From: Aphrocallistes beatrix
Lineage: Eukaryota; Porifera; Hexactinellida; Sceptrulophora; Aphrocallistidae
Direction: 5' to 3'
Assembly (NCBI GenBank): GCA_963281255.1
Contig: OY725491.1
Location: 4,576,857-4,640,856 of the forward strand
DNA length: 64,000 nt
Shown: positions 20,988 to 33,879 of the stretch, one piece after another
How the letters are laid out: each line of letters begins with the position of its first letter
How positions within the stretch are numbered: position 1 is the first letter of the stretch
The notes under the pieces: generated by a model
What the model was told of the DNA's origin: nothing
Databases searched by the model: none
Seen by the model: only the letters and a program-made list of their open reading frames with translations
Program-made: the position numbers and the translations under genes

Positions 20988-22984
20988 CACAATAAATATT
21001 TATTGAACAGGAGTGCGTTCCTCTATACATTCCTTTAAAAGTACTTTTCGAAAAAAATGCTTCCAAAAGTTATGGGTTATATATACGCGTACAATTGTTC
21101 CAAATTTCTCAGCAAGATAGAAAAGTGGAAGATTTGAAAACTAAGTAATATACTATTCGATTGTCATCCTTTCAAATGTCGTCTCTCTCATTTAGCTTAC
21201 ATTTCTTTCAGTGAAGGAGCATTAGAGAAAAATTCACTCCACCTTCTACTCTTACCATTTAGAAAGGAGCACCCTGTAGGCTCCGCTCCTGAAAAAATGA
21301 GCGCATACCCGGAGTGCCACTCTTTGGACCACGCTACTTTAATGCTCTGGGAATCAATGATGTACAACATCCGTCGTTCAGAAGATCACAATTTTCCCTT
21401 TTTCTTAGTGCATACTAGTTATTTTGTTTCCTTTTTTAAACTAAAGGTTCAGAATCACGATATGATGGCGTTTTTGTGAGATATGGAAAGTCGACCCACA
21501 GCCCGGGGCCCGGCCCTCCCCACCCTGCGTGCAACTCTGGTTAAGGTGCATCTGAGCATTTGAGCACGACCCCGCTCCTAAATTTCTGAACTACTAAAAC
21601 ATACTAAGAGGATAAATACGCTCAATAAGTACAAGAAAATGAGAAAACTGGCAACAATTTTAGTTGTACAGATTTGAGATGGGGAATTGTCAAAAATTGG
21701 GCGTTCTTGCACAAAGTTACTAATTTCAATAGACACTTTGAGTGGTCTTCTATCCCAATTTGAAATATATTGCTCATGTTACTGAAATTTAACCATAATA
21801 GGGATTGGAAATGATAATTCAATATTAGTACATGTAAATAAAAAATTCACCAGGCATTTTTAGCTGTATATTATCTCAAATTAATTAAATATATTTTACA
21901 TCACTGATATTAGCTAATATTTACTTCAAATTGAGATTTCAACAGTTAATGATAAGAAGGTATACCAGTAGATATACATTTTACTCTTAGAAAGTACTAA
22001 CATTAATTTTTATTATTGTATTAACATATTTTTCGTATCCTTCTTTGTAATTTACGATAGATAAATTATCTGTATCTTTACGTAATTCTTTCTTCCCTAC
22101 CGGAACAGAAGTATTTGGATACTTCATTATTTCACGTGCAAATAGAACTAAAGTGAATCCATTCATGAAGACGAATACTTCGAAAGGGTCCAACTAATCG
22201 GGTTTCAAATTCGAAATACACACATTTAAATTAGTCTTAGTGGAATATTTCTAATCTACAAGTATTATTCATTCCTAATGTTTTCAAATTATCAAGAAGT
22301 ACCACTTCCTGCAAAGTTCTGTAAAAATGAATTTACTTTATTATCTGACTAGGATTATTTGGTCGTATTTCAAATTAGTCTGCATAAATGAAATCTAGCA
22401 CTCTTTTAGCATAGAAATACGCCCACCCATTAAGACATTTCTTATAAAATCTTAAATAATACATACAAATGACTCCAAAATTTGGATTTCAAAGTGCCAA
22501 GTTTCAAGATTTTTTCCTGATTAAATATTACATTTATCACTTCTATATTCTGTAATTGATTCATAATACTAAAATAGTATTATTACTTTTAATTTATATA
22601 ACGATAATATTCGATAAGAATATTTTAAAAGTATAGCCATAAATGTACCTGGAATCTGAGATTATAGTAAAAAATATGTTTAGACAACGAAATATATGAT
22701 CCACTATAGCAAATAAATTGAGAAATCCAGGCCATTGGAATCCAAAATGATTAAGATAATCCTGCTTGGATCTTTTTTTGTTTGTTTGTTTGTCCTGATT
22801 GAAGAATTGGCAAGTCGTAGGGATACGAAAATTGGCATATATGTGTCAAATGATAAATCTAGGATTAAGTTCGAAAGTCTAAGCGAAATTTTCACACCAA
22901 TTATATTACAGTGTATAGTAATAAAAAAGATTTTGTGTATATTTTCACACCTTTATATACATATTTTAACACCATTTGACGAAT
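20988..22984. other. 2 kb without recognisable genes
   Basis: Mostly AT-rich, with a GC-richer patch near 21480-21570 (GGCCCGGCCCTCCCCACCC). Open frames are all short, overlap on both strands and resemble nothing I know. Poly-A/T runs are frequent. Confidence 0.5.
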
Positions 22985-23612
22985 TTCGAAAATAATGTTA
23001 GAGACTAGCTTCCAACGATTGACATGGGGTTTTAGGGTGTAGATTTCGAATATTATATTTTCAGATTAATATGATAAATTATTTGTTTATTTTTGTTTAT
23101 ATTAGATACATAAAGTAAACAAATTACAAAAATAGGCTAGAGGATGGCTTCCAACGGTTGACATGGGGTTTTCAGGGCTTTAGATCTTGGATATTATATT
23201 TTGTACCCATATGAGAAATTACAGGGTGTAACAAAAGTGTTGTCACCCTAGATTATTCATCATTATGCTTGATTGATATCGAACCAATAGTAATCAAATA
23301 CAAAACTCTTAGCCTGTCGTTAGCTATCACGCATTACTATATTTTGTGACATCACACCATTTGTGAAATGCACTTTTCGCACTTTTCCTTTCCCATTTTC
23401 AAATTTTTGTTCACCTATTAATTTTGTGCTTGATGAAAGGTGACAACACTTTTGTTACACCCTGTATTTGTAAACTTATGCTCACAATATTTATCTAAAT
23501 TAAACAATTTCCCAAAATAGGCTAGATTGAGTAATTCCAGGCACCTGTAGGGCGACTCTGCGGACACGTAGTATCCGCAAGCTGCGCAGCGCAAGCAAGC
23601 GAAGCGCGCTTG
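22985..23612 (+). mobile_element. Helitron-like variant, copy V3, carrying a MITE
   Basis: Plus-strand counterpart of 18940-19310, with blocks GACATGGGGTTTTAGGGTG and GATACATAAAGTAAACAAAT followed by the GC-rich tail AAGCGAAGCGCGCTTGT. A 243-bp MITE (23222-23464) sits inside and is absent from the V1 copy, which therefore serves as an empty-site reference. Confidence 0.6.
23222..23464. mobile_element. MITE with CAGGGTGTAACAAAAGTG termini
   Basis: Ends are inverted repeats of 26 bp (CAGGGTGTAACAAAAGTGTT and onward), flanked by TA on both sides. 243 bp, non-coding. A Tc1/mariner-type MITE by target site and end sequence. Confidence 0.85.
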
Positions 23613-23940
23613 TTTTAGTAAAAAGGGTAGCATATGTTAGATCAATTTGTATATGTATAATCACGGAAACCTATATACACTGACATGATGCTCTCATATC
23701 ACGGCAAAATTCTAATTGGCCTAATTCGATCTACCATAACTTATTTCTGAGTTTTGGTATCTAAAAGCACGGAAATCTTTTTTTTATGCTATTCAATGCC
23801 TAATTTGAGACCATTCAACGTCTTTTAGAGCATTTTTGTAAATTCGCCAATTTTTCGTATAATGTGAACTTGTAGTATATAACATGTTTCTTGGATGCAC
23901 ACTTGCATATATTCACTTTTTCGGAGTTCCTAGCATTGTA

Positions 23941-24386
23941 CAGTGGAACCTGTATATAACGGCCACCCAAGGAACTGGACAAAATTGGCCGTTATACACA
24001 GGTGGCCGTTATATACAGGTGATTGTCTTAATCCCCAAAAGGTATCAACGTAGTGAAATGAATATCAAGTTTTTAGAAATCCATTACTTAATATAATTAT
24101 ATGAAACTTGTTTATTGTTCGTAACAGGTCCTGTAATAAACGCATAAAAAGGTGAAAAAGGTGATGGTCGTTATAGACAGGTAGTGACCATTATAAACAG
24201 ATGATGGCCGTTATACACAGTTTTTGGGTCAGTAAGGGACTGCAAATGGGTGGCCGCTGGACGCGTTGAGCAGGTGACCACTATACACAGGGTCAATATT
24301 ATGGAATTTCGGACGGGACTGTTCAATGGTGACCGCTATAGACTGGTGACCGTTATACAGAGTGGCCGTTATAGCAGGTTCGACTG
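23941..24386. mobile_element. MITE rich in GGCCGTTATA repeats (pogo/Tigger-like ends)
   Basis: The left end CAGTGGAACCTGTATATAAC and the right end (inward CAGTCGAACCTGCTATAACG) are flanked by TA. The interior holds many copies of GGCCGTTATACACAGG-type units. The end sequence is of the pogo/Tigger kind. Inserted in the THAP element. Confidence 0.8.
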
Positions 24387-24756
24387 TACTTCCTAGTCGT
24401 TAGAATCCTAAAAATAATCAGAAGGGCGTCAAAGGGGCCTATATACTTCACCACTTTCATCAATCACCCACTAGCATTCTCCATAGGTAATCCTGTAGAC
24501 TAGTGTCTACTTTATTTTGAAAGTTAAGTTAATAAATAGGTAACTGTCTCTATAATTATTTGTATTGCTCAAATAATCGAATTATATGTCCTGTCGTGAT
24601 AGTTAGTTGTAAACCATAGCATTACTTATAGACTAAATACTGTGTTCTTCTAGTCTAGTAGATTGTATGATAGTTTTACTCAAATTATATTTCTTATATT
24701 TCAGTTAACTTCACTCGTTGGGTGCTTAATTAAGTTAATACGACAGTACTACTTGC

Positions 24757-24975
24757 ATGGGAAGAAAGTGTTCAGTATACAATTGCCATTCTGGATATAA
24801 GCGGAATCTGTCAAAATTTAATGTGCAGATATATAGATTTCCCAAAGACGAAAGTGAAAGGGAATTATGGGTTAGATCTCTTTCAGATGCGTTTGATTTC
24901 AACTAATACTTGTAGCATAACAGGAAATATGGGGATATATGAGCTTCATTGGCTCCTTACTAACCAGGCGCTCTA
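24757..24975 (+). pseudogene. THAP zinc-finger domain, truncated
   Basis: From ATG 24757 the frame reads MGRKCSVYNCHSGY, then FNVQIYRFPKDE and RELWVRSL. This is the N-terminal half of a THAP finger (C..C and the FPKD...R..W motif). It stops after 50 codons. In another frame the missing half follows as NMGIYELHW, where Y replaces the expected Cys of the C..H pair. One frameshift and one lost zinc ligand make it non-functional. In transposons THAP domains bind the element ends. Confidence 0.7.
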
Positions 24976-25200
24976 GCAGACATCTGGTTCCTGCAGATAC
25001 TCTATCGGTATTTAGGAGAGTGCAAAAATCGTGCTGTAGAAAAACTGGGTCGAAAAAGTTGCGTAATGTAAGTCTGCTGTTCACGGTCTACGATTCAATT
25101 CATTTTTCAAAAATCCACGAAAAAGTTGAATGGTCTCTGGGCATTGAATAGCATGAAATGATTTTTTAAAATATTTCCGTGCTTTTAGACACCGAAACTA

Positions 25201-25389
25201 CAGTCGACTCCGCTTAATAGGGTCACTGTTTAATCGGGTCAGCCGCTTAATCGGGTCACTTTTGACAGGACCGGAATAGCTCTCATACATAGAGGCTAAT
25301 ACAAAAATATTTTCGGTTAATAGGGTTCTCCGCTTAATCGGGTCAAAATATGCCCTGACCGATGTGACCCTATTAAGCGGAGTCGATTG
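25201..25389. mobile_element. 189-bp MITE, CAGTCGACTCCGCTTAAT ends
   Basis: Nearly perfect inverted ends (CAGTCGACTCCGCTTAATAG) next to TA on both sides, with GGGTCA-type repeats inside. It interrupts the right arm of the THAP element. Pogo-like by end sequence and TA target. Confidence 0.9.
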
Positions 25390-25786
25390 TATGTATAAAT
25401 TCCAAGTAGAACAGAGGTTATGGAAGATCGAATTAGGCCCATTAGAATTTTGCCGTGATATGAGAGTGTCACGCCAGTGTATTAGGCGTCCGCGGTATAA
25501 TAAATCAGCAAAATTTGTTGCTTAACTTTTGAGACACCCTTTAATTTCCTCTGGTGGCAAAGGATGATAATGTTAGTCATTGGGATGAGCAATTTATTAG
25601 AATACTTCAACTATGACTAATTCGAATGGAGAGATTCCGAAACTGAAATCAGATTCTTAGTATCTCTTAGAGTTTGACTGCATTTTCTTTCATGAAGAGA
25701 TCCAATTTCCTACTGTCTGTACATAAAATAATGAGTGTTCAATTACTTTTATCCGGTTAGTTATTGAAAAAAATTGAATCGAGTTA

Positions 25787-26133
25787 AAATACCCCAGTCT
25801 GCCTCCACCTTTATCAAGCAGTCGCCATCCAGATATCCCACAATTGCGCTAGGATATCAAATGAGTATCGTCTAGCACAGTGGAACTTATTTAAGCAATA
25901 ACTGAGCACAGGCATAGCCAGTCAATCCGATCCGGGCCTGCAGCAACCTAAAACGACAAATATACAGATCCTGGGGGCCTACAGGAAGCCTATTGGGCCT
26001 GCAGGCAGGAACCAGACCCTTGGCTACGCCCTTGTAGCTGAGCCAGACTATACTCACTTAGTATTCCGGCGTTTTTGTGGGATGTCTGACTGGCGATTGC
26101 TTGATAAAGATGAACGAAAACTGGGGTATCTTT
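25787..26133. mobile_element. foldback MITE with ACCCCAG ends
   Basis: About 70-bp imperfect inverted arms: AATACCCCAGTCTGCC..TTTATCAAGCAGTCGCCA on the left, matched inverted on the right near 26060-26133. A related solo end lies at 39835-39905 (GGGATGTCTGGGTAGCAATG). Non-coding. Confidence 0.7.
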
Positions 26134-26332
26134 ATGATATTTTCTACATACGTACACTGCAATCAGGCTTGGGCCAAATACGTATTTTTAATTGTACTTG
26201 AAATTTCTGTTTTATTTGAGCTGTATTTTCAAATACGCCTCTCTTTTCATTAATGTAGCTAAGTTAAGTCACTTGTCAAGTAGTTAAGTAATTAGTCTTG
26301 TCGCTACACTCGGCCCATGTTGATATACACAG

Positions 26333-26447
26333 ACGCCGAACCCAGGAGGGCTGGGGGCTCGAGCCCCCCATAGGAGCAATACAAAATTTAGGGCTGAGCC
26401 CCCCTGGAACCCCAAAATTCTCCTTAGATTTCGAAAAGTTCGGCGCC
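26333..26447. repeat. short GCCGAAC-ended inverted repeat, copy 1
   Basis: CGCCGAACCCAGGAGGGCTG on the left and TTTCGAAAAGTTCGGCGCC on the right. A similar, shorter unit lies at 31897-31986 in the opposite orientation. GC-rich centre with runs of C. Probably a small MITE. Confidence 0.5.
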
Positions 26448-26527
26448 CCTGTTGATATGTTTTAATTATTCCTTGTATTGTTGGTTTCTCAAGTTGGGTT
26501 ACTTAATTACTAGATTATATTTTATGT

Positions 26528-26850
26528 CAGTAGTTCCAACCTTCTTCAACTCGTGCACCCCTGTGAGCCAAAGATTTAAGGGCGCGTCCCCAGGCCCTAG
26601 TTTCAATTCACTGGGGAGTTGCTTTAATCATAGATATGCGATTATTCAGTAATCAATCAATGCAAAGTAGTAGAATAGTCAGAGTAAAGTAGTAATTTAC
26701 GTTGATAACGACAATATACATACATCTTTCACAGCCAGATATGTTCTCCGTTCAAAAAAGGTTTTTCTCCCTGCTCTTGGTCCCGTGTACCCCCGACATA
26801 AGGTCCGCGCACTCCTAATGAGTGCATGTACCGCAGGTTGGGAAATGCTG
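26528..26850. mobile_element. hAT-type MITE with 8-bp target duplication
   Basis: Left end CAGTAGTTCCAACCTTCTTC, right end inward CAGCATTTCCCAACCTGCGG. The flanks are TTTTATGT and GTTTATGT, an 8-bp duplication with one mismatch, as expected for hAT elements. 323 bp, non-coding. Confidence 0.8.
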
Positions 26851-26989
26851 GTTTATGTGTGTTTAACTCTATACAAATGTTTATAGCAGGCTTGGGTCGA
26901 ATATGTATTTGTAATTGATTTAAAGGAATGTGAATTATTATTCACAATTAGCTCAAAATATTCGGGGCTAGGGCCCTCAAGGAAATTTG

Positions 26990-27230
26990 TGGATTTTCAG
27001 TGTACTTTTGCTATTTCCCCAAAAATTTGGTTGGAATGTATCTAAATCATCAGTATAAATTCAAATAAATGTCTGCAAGTGCTTTTATTTATCCTTAATA
27101 ATTCATTTTGCATTGTTCTTAACATTTAAACTTAAAATCACCATATCTCGAGACTTTAAAATTTCAAAATTGACAGTCTTTAAAATAAAAAAGTTAAAAT
27201 TGGTCTGAGATAGAGGGTTGAAATCTTTAA
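26990..27230 (+). repeat. dispersed repeat, copy A2
   Basis: Same-orientation relative of 11838-12092, sharing CATCAGTATAAATTCAA, CTTAACATTTAAA and AAATTTCAAAATTGACAGTC. Non-coding. Confidence 0.6.
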
Positions 27231-29653
27231 TAAATCTAAATCCAGAACAATCGAAATCTCTTCGCATTACATAGTGTGAAATGAATAATTAATTTTAAAA
27301 TCAAGATTGTGAAAAAATGGTACATCATAGAAAAAAATCTGCAACTGCAGAAGGTGTTAAAATTGTCTTATGTACCTAATGAGTCAAAAAATGATAAGGT
27401 TGCATTCATGGATTCAGAGTTATAGCATGTCTGGACATTAAAAGGTGTCTCAATGTGTCGTGAAGTGCTAATTAGATCGAAAATCGTATGGTGATGCCGT
27501 AATACCAAAACATTCTACACCTTGTGTCCAAATCTCATTACGCTCATGCTCATTGTCTATTCTCAAAATTCATTACGAAGAAAAAAATATGTAGGGAGGT
27601 AGTCATTTCAGAAGTAGGCCACTCTATATAGTATAGTCGGCAAACTGATAATAATAATAATATAAGAAGGCACTCATTTCAGAAATTGGACATTATATGT
27701 ATAACCTGCAAGCTAAAATGCCATATGAACATATTTCTATCTGATCCCCTTCCATAAATAAATAAATTTGCCTCAATTACGTAAATTAAACTTATTTTCA
27801 GCTTAGAGAGATCCCTTACAGTTTTTGTAAGTTATGTCAATCACTTCACTGCTTTATTGTAGGAAAATAACCAATTTCGGCTATTAGGACCACATTTGGC
27901 CGGGTTAAGATGATCCATCGAACCAACTTTGACCGCGGACCAATTTTTTGTCACAGGTTCAGCAGACCAGACAGGGCATAGACAGACTAGTTTCGGAGCT
28001 AACATAGAGTATGTGAAGTTCACTTCATAATCTCAAAGGGTGAGCAACCTTATATACTCCCTGAGGACATATGCTAAATTTCGAAAGACCAAACCGTTTC
28101 AACTGTCGAGGCAACGGGTTTGTTAACGATATATCTGCCGACTTTTTGCAAAATATTTTTCATTTGAAATTAAATAAATACATTTATAAATCGCAATAGT
28201 ACTTGTATTACTTTAATCTAAGGTTAGTTAATATAAAACAAAAGTAAAATCGAATTACCTGAAATATAAGCTGGTGATCTATTGTAAATAAAAGTCCTAA
28301 CAAATTAGCCAAGTACTACTAGTATCAAAAGAGCAGGTTCATATATATATTAAATTCATAATATGCACATAACCCAATATGTTTTAATTATGACTATGTT
28401 TAGACTAATCCTGAGATATCATATATAATATTCTTACCAATCTCAAGTTACAAGAATTAGAGTATAAACCTTAATTGAACTCAAAATATATACTCCTGAA
28501 AAAACACTGAAATTATTAGTTTACTCAAATTATAAGCTTGGATCATGTGTATTTTTCACCAGTAGAATCAACATTTCGTTTAAGATCGACACATCATACT
28601 CATATAAACAGTATATATTATTGGAAATAATTGAAGAAACTGCTGGCATACCCGAGGATTTCGTGACAAGGGCCGGTCTAAGCCAATAGCATAGAGGGAT
28701 CCCAGAATTACTTATTGGGGATTTATTTTTTTATTACTACATTTATTATTATTTTGCATTTCCAAAAGATTTATCTCCATTTTACTGATGGAGATAAATG
28801 ACACTAAAAATTACTAATTTTCCCTGCTAATATCCTTTAAGATTTAGGGAATTATCTTTACTGTATGAGAACTCATCATTGTCTACCATGGCGATTCTAT
28901 AATTTCTAATTTCTAATTTTCATAAATAACTGATCGGGTAATTGTTTGGGGAATGATAGTGATTTAGTTTCAGTATCAGATTGGCAAGCAGACTAGATGC
29001 TGATAGTAACCATATTCAACAAAACCTGACAAGATACGGCATAAACAAATGACTGAGCTCTCCTATCCGCAGGAACTGGAGAAAGTGAGAGGAGCCCAAT
29101 CTGTAAAATAGATAATGAGATGTCTGTTCGAGGAAGGAAACGTTGGTACTGACAATTGGCCATCCCTATTACTCCAAATTATTTCGCATTGAATTCTCTT
29201 AAGTACAGGAGGGTACGATTTGGGTATAGAAATTCGGTTCAGCTCGGTTATTTCGCACTTGTCCAAGTTGCCTTTGTAAGTACATTTAAACAGATATACG
29301 AAGAAACAGGGGATGAAGAAGCACATCGAATCAGAGTTGCTACGGTCCATAATAGTAAGGCCAGACAGACCTCTTATTATTGCCATTCTAAAATAAGTAG
29401 TTTCTGTTGGGATTTAACGTTTTAACTAATTCAAATTTGTATATAGTAAAACCATTCTGACAGTACTTTGAGCTTGACAAATCATTTAGGGAAAATTTCA
29501 TAAAGTAATGCTTGCTTTTATTATTTTAACATTTTTATTAATAAGCTTATTGCACAAGTCTCTATTTGATTCATGTCTGTGATTTATTTTAATGGGACCG
29601 GAAATAATCACGAAACGGACCAGCAGTCCTTGTGGAATCATCGCATCTTAAGG
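27231..29653. other. 2.4 kb without recognisable genes
   Basis: AT-rich. The longest open frames (29063-29386 minus and 29156-29425 plus) overlap one another and match nothing I know. Nothing else is supported. Confidence 0.4.
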
Positions 29654-31419
29654 ACTGGAGGCTGCAAGCTCGGGTCCTGGAACTTGGATCAATTGTGTAC
29701 TTCTTGATATCTCGGTGATCAGATGAAGTTAGACATGGAAAATCTATTATTGTTAAATAGAAATCATAGTTTTGGAGTCCAATGTTTCCTTACCTCAACT
29801 ATGTGTGGAATGTGAGTCATGTGGTTTTTACACCTGTTTTTCACAGATTTAAGATCATTTTAGCGATATTCTGACATGTTTAAGCACATTATGAAGCTTT
29901 ATTAATGTATGATTTTCAGAGAAAATCAAGGTGATGACGGATTGATTCGATATACGTAATTAAAACTTCCAATGGAACGTTGTTACATTCCAGGATTGCA
30001 ATGGAAACGTATTTTTATCATTTGAGCCTACATCTTAAAACCGTCATGGTTAGACATTTATATTTGACTGTAAATGATTAGGCAAAGGCTACTTTCTATT
30101 AGTTAATAATACATTTTGTAGTATAAAAAAGATTTTCGAGATAATTTATTAAATATGATTCAGAAAAAGTAGTTTATCAAATATAGTTCACAAACTAGAT
30201 TGTACCACATATCGATAATTATCGAAAGTCTTAGGATTTAATACTGCAAAATGTATTATGAACTAATAAAAAGTGACCTATTGCCTATCAAATACTCAAA
30301 TGGTAAAATACGTTTCCATAGCAATCCTGAAATGTAACAACATTCCATTGAAAATTTTTAATTATTTCGAATCAATCCGTCATCACCTTGATTTTCCTTG
30401 AAAATCATATTTTAATAATGCTTTAGAATGTGCTTAAAACAAGTCAGAATATCGATAAAATCTATCTTACATCTGTGAAAACCACATAACCCGCATTCCA
30501 CATAGACGTAGTTGAGGTAAGGCAACATGACCAATGGACTCCAAAAATATAATTTTCTATTTAACAATACTAAGGTCAATTCATGTATTGAGCAAACTCT
30601 GTATCTCGAAAGGTATTATAGATAGCATAATTTCGTTTCATTTTTCGGATCTCTTAGAGGATTACCTTTCGGATAGTATATGAGTTTGTCGAGCTAATGT
30701 TTTTATTGTGGGAACTGCGCTCGCTTATTACAGCGCTGTTTAGGGTACTTATCTCCGAAGTTTTTTTGAGTTCCCTTGTGAGATATTACAGTTCTCAGCA
30801 TATATTTATGGGAAAACTAATCACTCCATTGAATTCTACACATCAAATAACATATAGATTGACTCCTTCAAGGTAATATAGTTCTGTTGATGGAGTATAT
30901 GATGTTTTTTCATAATTTACTGCCAATTTTGTGCCACTTTTAAAGAGCAAATATTTAGGTAAATATTCAATATAAGTGGCATAATATCTGTTTTTCCTAA
31001 GATATTCAATTGAAATTCTCCCGTTTGCTTCTTCACATTGGTTCTTAATAATTTATCTTTAAAATGATCTTATTTCGCGTTTTTCAGAAACTTTATCTAA
31101 AATAAATATTTTAGTCATTTTCAATGGAAAATGGAAAAATTTTACTAAGTACCTAAAACAGGACTGTAAAAAGCGAGCACAATTACAACAATAACTACAT
31201 TAGCTCTGTAAACTAATATACAATCCGATAGGTAATTCTCTAAGGAATCCAAAAAACGAGACAAAATTACACTATCTCCATTACTTTTCGAGATACAGAG
31301 TTGCTTAATACTTATGAAATGACCTAAGTAATACATGTCCCATGCTAACTTCAGCGGATTACGAAATATCAAGAACTACACAATTGATAGTTCCAGGACC
31401 CGTGCTAGCAGCCTCCAGT
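29654..31419. mobile_element. composite foldback element with two internal palindromes
   Basis: Outer inverted arms (ACTGGAGGCTGC..CGGGTCCTGGAAC at 29654 and its inverse ending 31419) enclose two separate large palindromes. One is about 29740-30575, with arms near 390 bp and a loop around 30130-30180. The other is about 30590-31310, with arms containing CTCTGTATCTCGAAA and TAGGGTACTTA. No transposase frame. The structure suggests a foldback element that grew by nested insertion of another. Confidence 0.7.
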
Positions 31420-31834
31420 ACTGGTACTCAAGTGCACAGAATTGATCCAAATCACATTAGATTATGAATAAACCATCTTGCATCCTCTTGTGTAGGCAAT
31501 GTAAATTACACAACTTTACATTGGTTACCATAGCAAACATTGACGTACTATGGTATTCTTGTATTTCCTATGATAAAGGTTGTGTAGTAGTTAAAACATA
31601 ATATTTCCAAGTCATAAGCAATGGCAACCAATATTCAAGATGTCACACCTTATGACACAATTGTGAACTTCCATCAAATCGCTACTCGGATCGAGCTCAC
31701 TTGCCTTGATTGATTAGCCGATCGAGAGGGATGCTCGCTGCCAATAAGTAACACAACTCGAGATGACTTTTCACGACAAAGTTTCCTCCGTATCTCAGCC
31801 ATCGAAGGGCGGGATCAAACTCTGCTGCACTGAG

Positions 31835-32255
31835 ACAATTGAGTAGGAGTAACATTAACCTCTCCACTCATGAGCAGCAATACTCCTGTACCCAAGGGCG
31901 CCGAACTTTTCGAAATCAAAGGACAATTTCGGGGTTCCAGGGGTGGCCCGAGCCCCCCATGCCCCCCCGGGTTCGGCGCCTATGCGTGTACCAACAGGCG
32001 AAGCAGCAGCTGTGTACTCCCCAACCTCTTCTCCTCATGTCCCACCCTCTCCATCCTTCAATCCCAGATATGGTGGAGAGGTAGTCCTGCTGGAAGCAGC
32101 GGATTTCTTCCAAAAACAACAACCAATCCTAACCGCTGGGATGAAAGGAAAAGGTGATAAGCAGTTTGATTGCTGTGGACTGTCTCTAGATGAAGTGAAT
32201 GAGGTGTATATGAAGGATTGTTTGAACAGTCGCGTACAGGTACAGTTTTTCTAAG
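31835..32255 (+). CDS. unidentified exon-like coding fragment
   Basis: A GC-richer stretch with coding character runs from about 31990, PTGEAAAVYSPTSSPHVPPS then YGGEVVLLEAADFFQKQQP and LSLDEVNEVYMKDCLNSRVQ. It meets a plausible splice donor near 32239 (TACAG/GTACAG). Upstream it is fused to a GCCGAAC-type repeat (31897-31986), so the 5' part is probably not coding. I do not recognise the protein. It could be one exon of a gene with its other exons outside the recognisable sequence, or a relic. Confidence 0.35.
31897..31986. repeat. short GCCGAAC-ended inverted repeat, copy 2
   Basis: GGGCGCCGAACTTTTCGAAA on the left, GGGTTCGGCGCC on the right, with a C-rich centre (AGCCCCCCATGCCCCCCCGG). 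Related to 26333-26447 in the opposite orientation. Confidence 0.55.
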
Positions 32256-33342
32256 GAAAATTCCTATTCCACTTCAGAGAGGAAGTACTGACCCGGTATA
32301 TATTTTCTCAAAAAATAGATTTTAGGATTACATCTCATTGCTCAAAAACTAGGATTGGTCTGGTTAAACGATGTCAGCTAAAAAATGCTGACGTCACCTA
32401 AACGAACGAATATTCGAATATTCGTTTCAGCCCTACTTTTGATCAAAGTGCCTACATGCATGGGTTCATTCAAGTACATATAAGACGAGAAGATATACAA
32501 CTTTACTTCTAACATCGGGAAGTCCGACACAAGGCTAATGAAAACGTCTACAGCAATTTGAACACTTCACATGTTCTCATAGGCAAAATTTGGTGATCGA
32601 CAAATGCACCATATCTTGATTACTAGAGTAGTCGGCTTAGATTCATATTCGAGCTGGGCTCTTGAGACAGTGGAGAACGGTGTTAATATTTCAGATTATA
32701 TGCATTGAGATAAATGGTACGCATGTTTCCTTTCAGCCATATGAGACGATAAGGATTTCCCCCAAAGGCCAATATAATATACAGTGTTGCCGCAGAGACA
32801 CCCAATCTGGCACATCCCTTTGTTTTTACATGCAAATAACATTGCTCTATGTTTGGAATCATTAATTGCATACAAAAATACCAATTAGATATCAAGTTTA
32901 AGTCTGTCTCGAAAAATAGGAATAGTATAAATAACGCCATATGTTGTCACTCTTGAGACTCCCATCATGGAGAATCTGGAAGCTATTCATTGCCGCTTTG
33001 AAGAATCCCGATTCTAAATAAACACCAAACAATTACTATAAATAAATAAAACCTTTCAAGTACTTAAAGATCACTCAGAATTTTCAGCGAATTCATTCAA
33101 ATATCTAGCGTATAAATCTATTAATTAGAGACAGTATACGTATATAAAGTATAATGAAACATAAATTCAATCGTACCTTAACCTAGCTTAGCTGGAATTG
33201 TATCCTGGAGTCTCGTACATCTGGAAAACATTTATAGAGAATATTCTAAAAAATAGATAGAACATAAGTCAAAATATAAAGTTGTAAGCAGCAATTTTAA
33301 CCTAGACATGTCTAATTCTTGTGCTCTATTATTACAAATTTA
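32256..33342. other. no gene seen
   Basis: AT-rich. Two overlapping short frames on opposite strands (32662-32865 and 32683-32940) are not supported by any motif. Confidence 0.4.
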
Positions 33343-33835
33343 TTCGCTACCAAATCTTGTCGCGCTCCAAAGCATCCAGAATTTGACACGTTGCTCCAGC
33401 TGTTCCAAATATTGAGTGATTGTATTATCCATAATTAAAACTCTGATTAGCTTCTACTGTTCAATTTTATCTCCCATCTCTATCTTTGTCTGAATGCCTA
33501 CAAGATGAAAATACACATTATAGTAATGTCATTGGAGAAAACTGGATGAGCATAGTCAACTCAGTGGCGTAGCAAGGATTTGTGATTGGGGGAAGCCTAC
33601 AAAAGTTAAACTATATATGTTGATATGCTCCCCAATGTCGTATGGTGGCTACGCCAATATCAGGGGACTAGGGGCACGCAAGATTTTTTTTATTAGCTAC
33701 AATTTCAAGATTAATTTTATTAGCTACAATTTCAAGATTTATTTTATTAGCTACAATTTCAAGATTTATATTATTAGCCACAATTTCTCAGTTCAAGGGT
33801 TATGATAGCATACGTATATAATACAGATCACATTT
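33343..33835 (+). repeat. direct repeat, copy D1 (with CAGTGGCGTAGC element end)
   Basis: Similar over its length to 37500-37925: CGCTACCAAATCTTGTCG, CAGAATTTGACACGTTG, CTCAGTGGCGTAGCAAGGAT and GGGTTATGATAGCA occur in the same order. D1 additionally contains a four-unit tandem expansion (33691-33788). The two copies bracket 3.7 kb of transposon relics. Confidence 0.75.
33691..33788 (+). repeat. tandem repeat, four units of about 26 bp
   Basis: TTATTAGCTACAATTTCAAG repeats four times with small changes, the last being TTATTAGCCACAATTTCTC. The matching place in the second direct repeat (about 37855-37890) has a single unit, so the expansion is local. Confidence 0.85.
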
Positions 33836-33879
33836 TATTTTCTCCCGGCAGTTCTAGCAAGGATGACTGCATGTGATGG

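Larger units (their letters stand above)
23678..25480 (+). mobile_element. THAP-domain DNA transposon with two later insertions
   Basis: Long inverted ends (23678-23785 and about 25160-25480) share CTCTCATATCACGGCAAAAT, GCCTAATTCGATCT and TCTAAAAGCACGGAAAT. The tips read CACTG next to TA. Two MITEs are inserted: 23941-24386 in the body and 25201-25389 inside the right arm, the latter missing from the left arm. A THAP-type zinc-finger frame lies at 24757. There is no catalytic domain left, so it is a deletion derivative. Confidence 0.75.

Noticed and set aside
29063-29425. Overlapping 107- and 89-codon frames as genes
   Set aside because: They overlap on opposite strands, have no motif and neither is clearly favoured by composition.
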